From Prorocentrum cordatum (lineage: Eukaryota; Sar; Dinophyceae; Prorocentrales; Prorocentraceae): a stretch of 64,000 nt of DNA. The position numbers were made by a program, and so were the translations under genes. The stretch lies in the NCBI GenBank assembly GCA_963575745.1, contig CAUYUJ010012669.1, positions 709,790 through 773,789 on the forward strand. Reading direction: 5' to 3'. The notes beneath the pieces were generated by a model. The model worked only from the letters and a program-made list of their open reading frames with translations. It had not been told where the DNA came from and did not search any database. The stretch's first letter is position 1, and every line of letters begins with the position of its first letter. Shown piece by piece: positions 63,591 to 64,000 of the stretch.

Positions 63591-63905
63591 GCTGGCGGGT
63601 ACCGCCGCCCCTTGCGCTTGGGAAGCGCCTAAGTGGCCGAACGTTGCGGCCAGAGCTCGGCCAAGCTATCGGCCAGCCGAAATCCGCCAAAACCTTGCAG
63701 GAAATCAATGATGCTGGCCTCTTCGGGCCTTCCTGGAGGTCCTTTTGGCGGCCTCTTCAGCCATCTTCGAGGCCTCTTGGGCCATCTGTGGGACATCTCC
63801 GCCCATCTGGAGTCCTCTTGGGGCCATCATAGCCGTCGTGGAGACAGTTTTGGCCGTCTTGGAGACCATCTTGGGGCCGTCTGGAGCGGGAAACCCAACG
63901 ACCTG
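63591..63905 (+). repeat. Repeat B, copy 4 (truncated) with satellite
   Basis: TACCGCCGCCCCTTGCGCTT, AAGTGGCCGAACGTTGCGGC, AGCTCGGCCAAGCTATCGG, then directly AAATCCGCCAAAACCTTGCA and AATCAATGATGCTGGCCTCT, fusing repeat B to the block seen at 61988. CTCTTGGGCC satellite continues to 63905. Confidence 0.7.
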
Positions 63906-64000
63906 GGAAGCTTACGGGTCCTTCTTCCGTGCCGGCGCAGTGGGCCAAAAAACGGCCGCAAAAAAGACCAGCACACATCCGTACGCTTGGCACGCCGTGC

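Overview
The window looks like nuclear DNA of a dinoflagellate, from a repeat-saturated and largely gene-free stretch. The reasons are its high GC content, decayed retroelements of kinds I associate with dinoflagellates (a LINE with GRQGCQFG and FVDD motifs, a second LINE, and a Penelope-like RT with a GIY-YIG domain), abundant tri- and dinucleotide arrays, and the lack of any compact gene block. The high GC would fit a Prorocentrum-type genome better than Symbiodiniaceae, but that is a guess. I found no confident host protein gene, no rRNA or tRNA gene and no spliced-leader gene. Most long open frames are by-products of GC-rich or trinucleotide repeats.

Layout. 1-3457 is a large imperfect inverted repeat built from a GGGACACC minisatellite, CAT/ATG arrays and a hairpin-capped end; a shorter relative lies at 23060-23755. 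3458-8712 is a decayed LINE (LINE-1) with ORF1, an APE-type endonuclease, a reverse transcriptase with an intact FVDD box, and a C-terminal region, broken by several frameshifts. 9690-11035 holds GCAAN pentanucleotide arrays around a poly(A) tract. 11-23 kb holds foldbacks, short repeats, three copies of a short TIR element (MITE family M), a degenerate CTCTTGGGGCC satellite and CATAA-rich DNA. 23.8-36.9 kb is a higher-order repeat in which module A (about 500-600 bp) alternates with module G (about 230-285 bp, carrying CGCGCG palindromes). A second decayed LINE (LINE-2, 30861-35260) is nested in it; a related uninterrupted copy at 36.35-36.42 kb acts as an empty site and fixes its ends.

36.97-37.72 kb and 58.06-60.12 kb carry two tandem arrays with different periods (101 and 77 bp). 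They share a core of about 40 bp and the same leader, so they descend from one unit. 41.7-43.7 kb has three more M elements within 2 kb. 50.75-55.2 kb holds what I read as a decayed Penelope-like element in which the GIY-YIG nuclease lies upstream of the RT (permuted order). 57-64 kb is mostly CTCTTGGGGCC satellite with interspersed repeat family B.

Function. Nothing here works together as a pathway. The biology is that of selfish DNA: three retroelement lineages, all inactivated; at least two non-autonomous TIR families, with target-site duplications in the best cases; and several satellite families that appear to be diversifying and homogenising. Coordinates of retroelement and repeat edges are estimates by eye except where a duplication or an empty site defines them.
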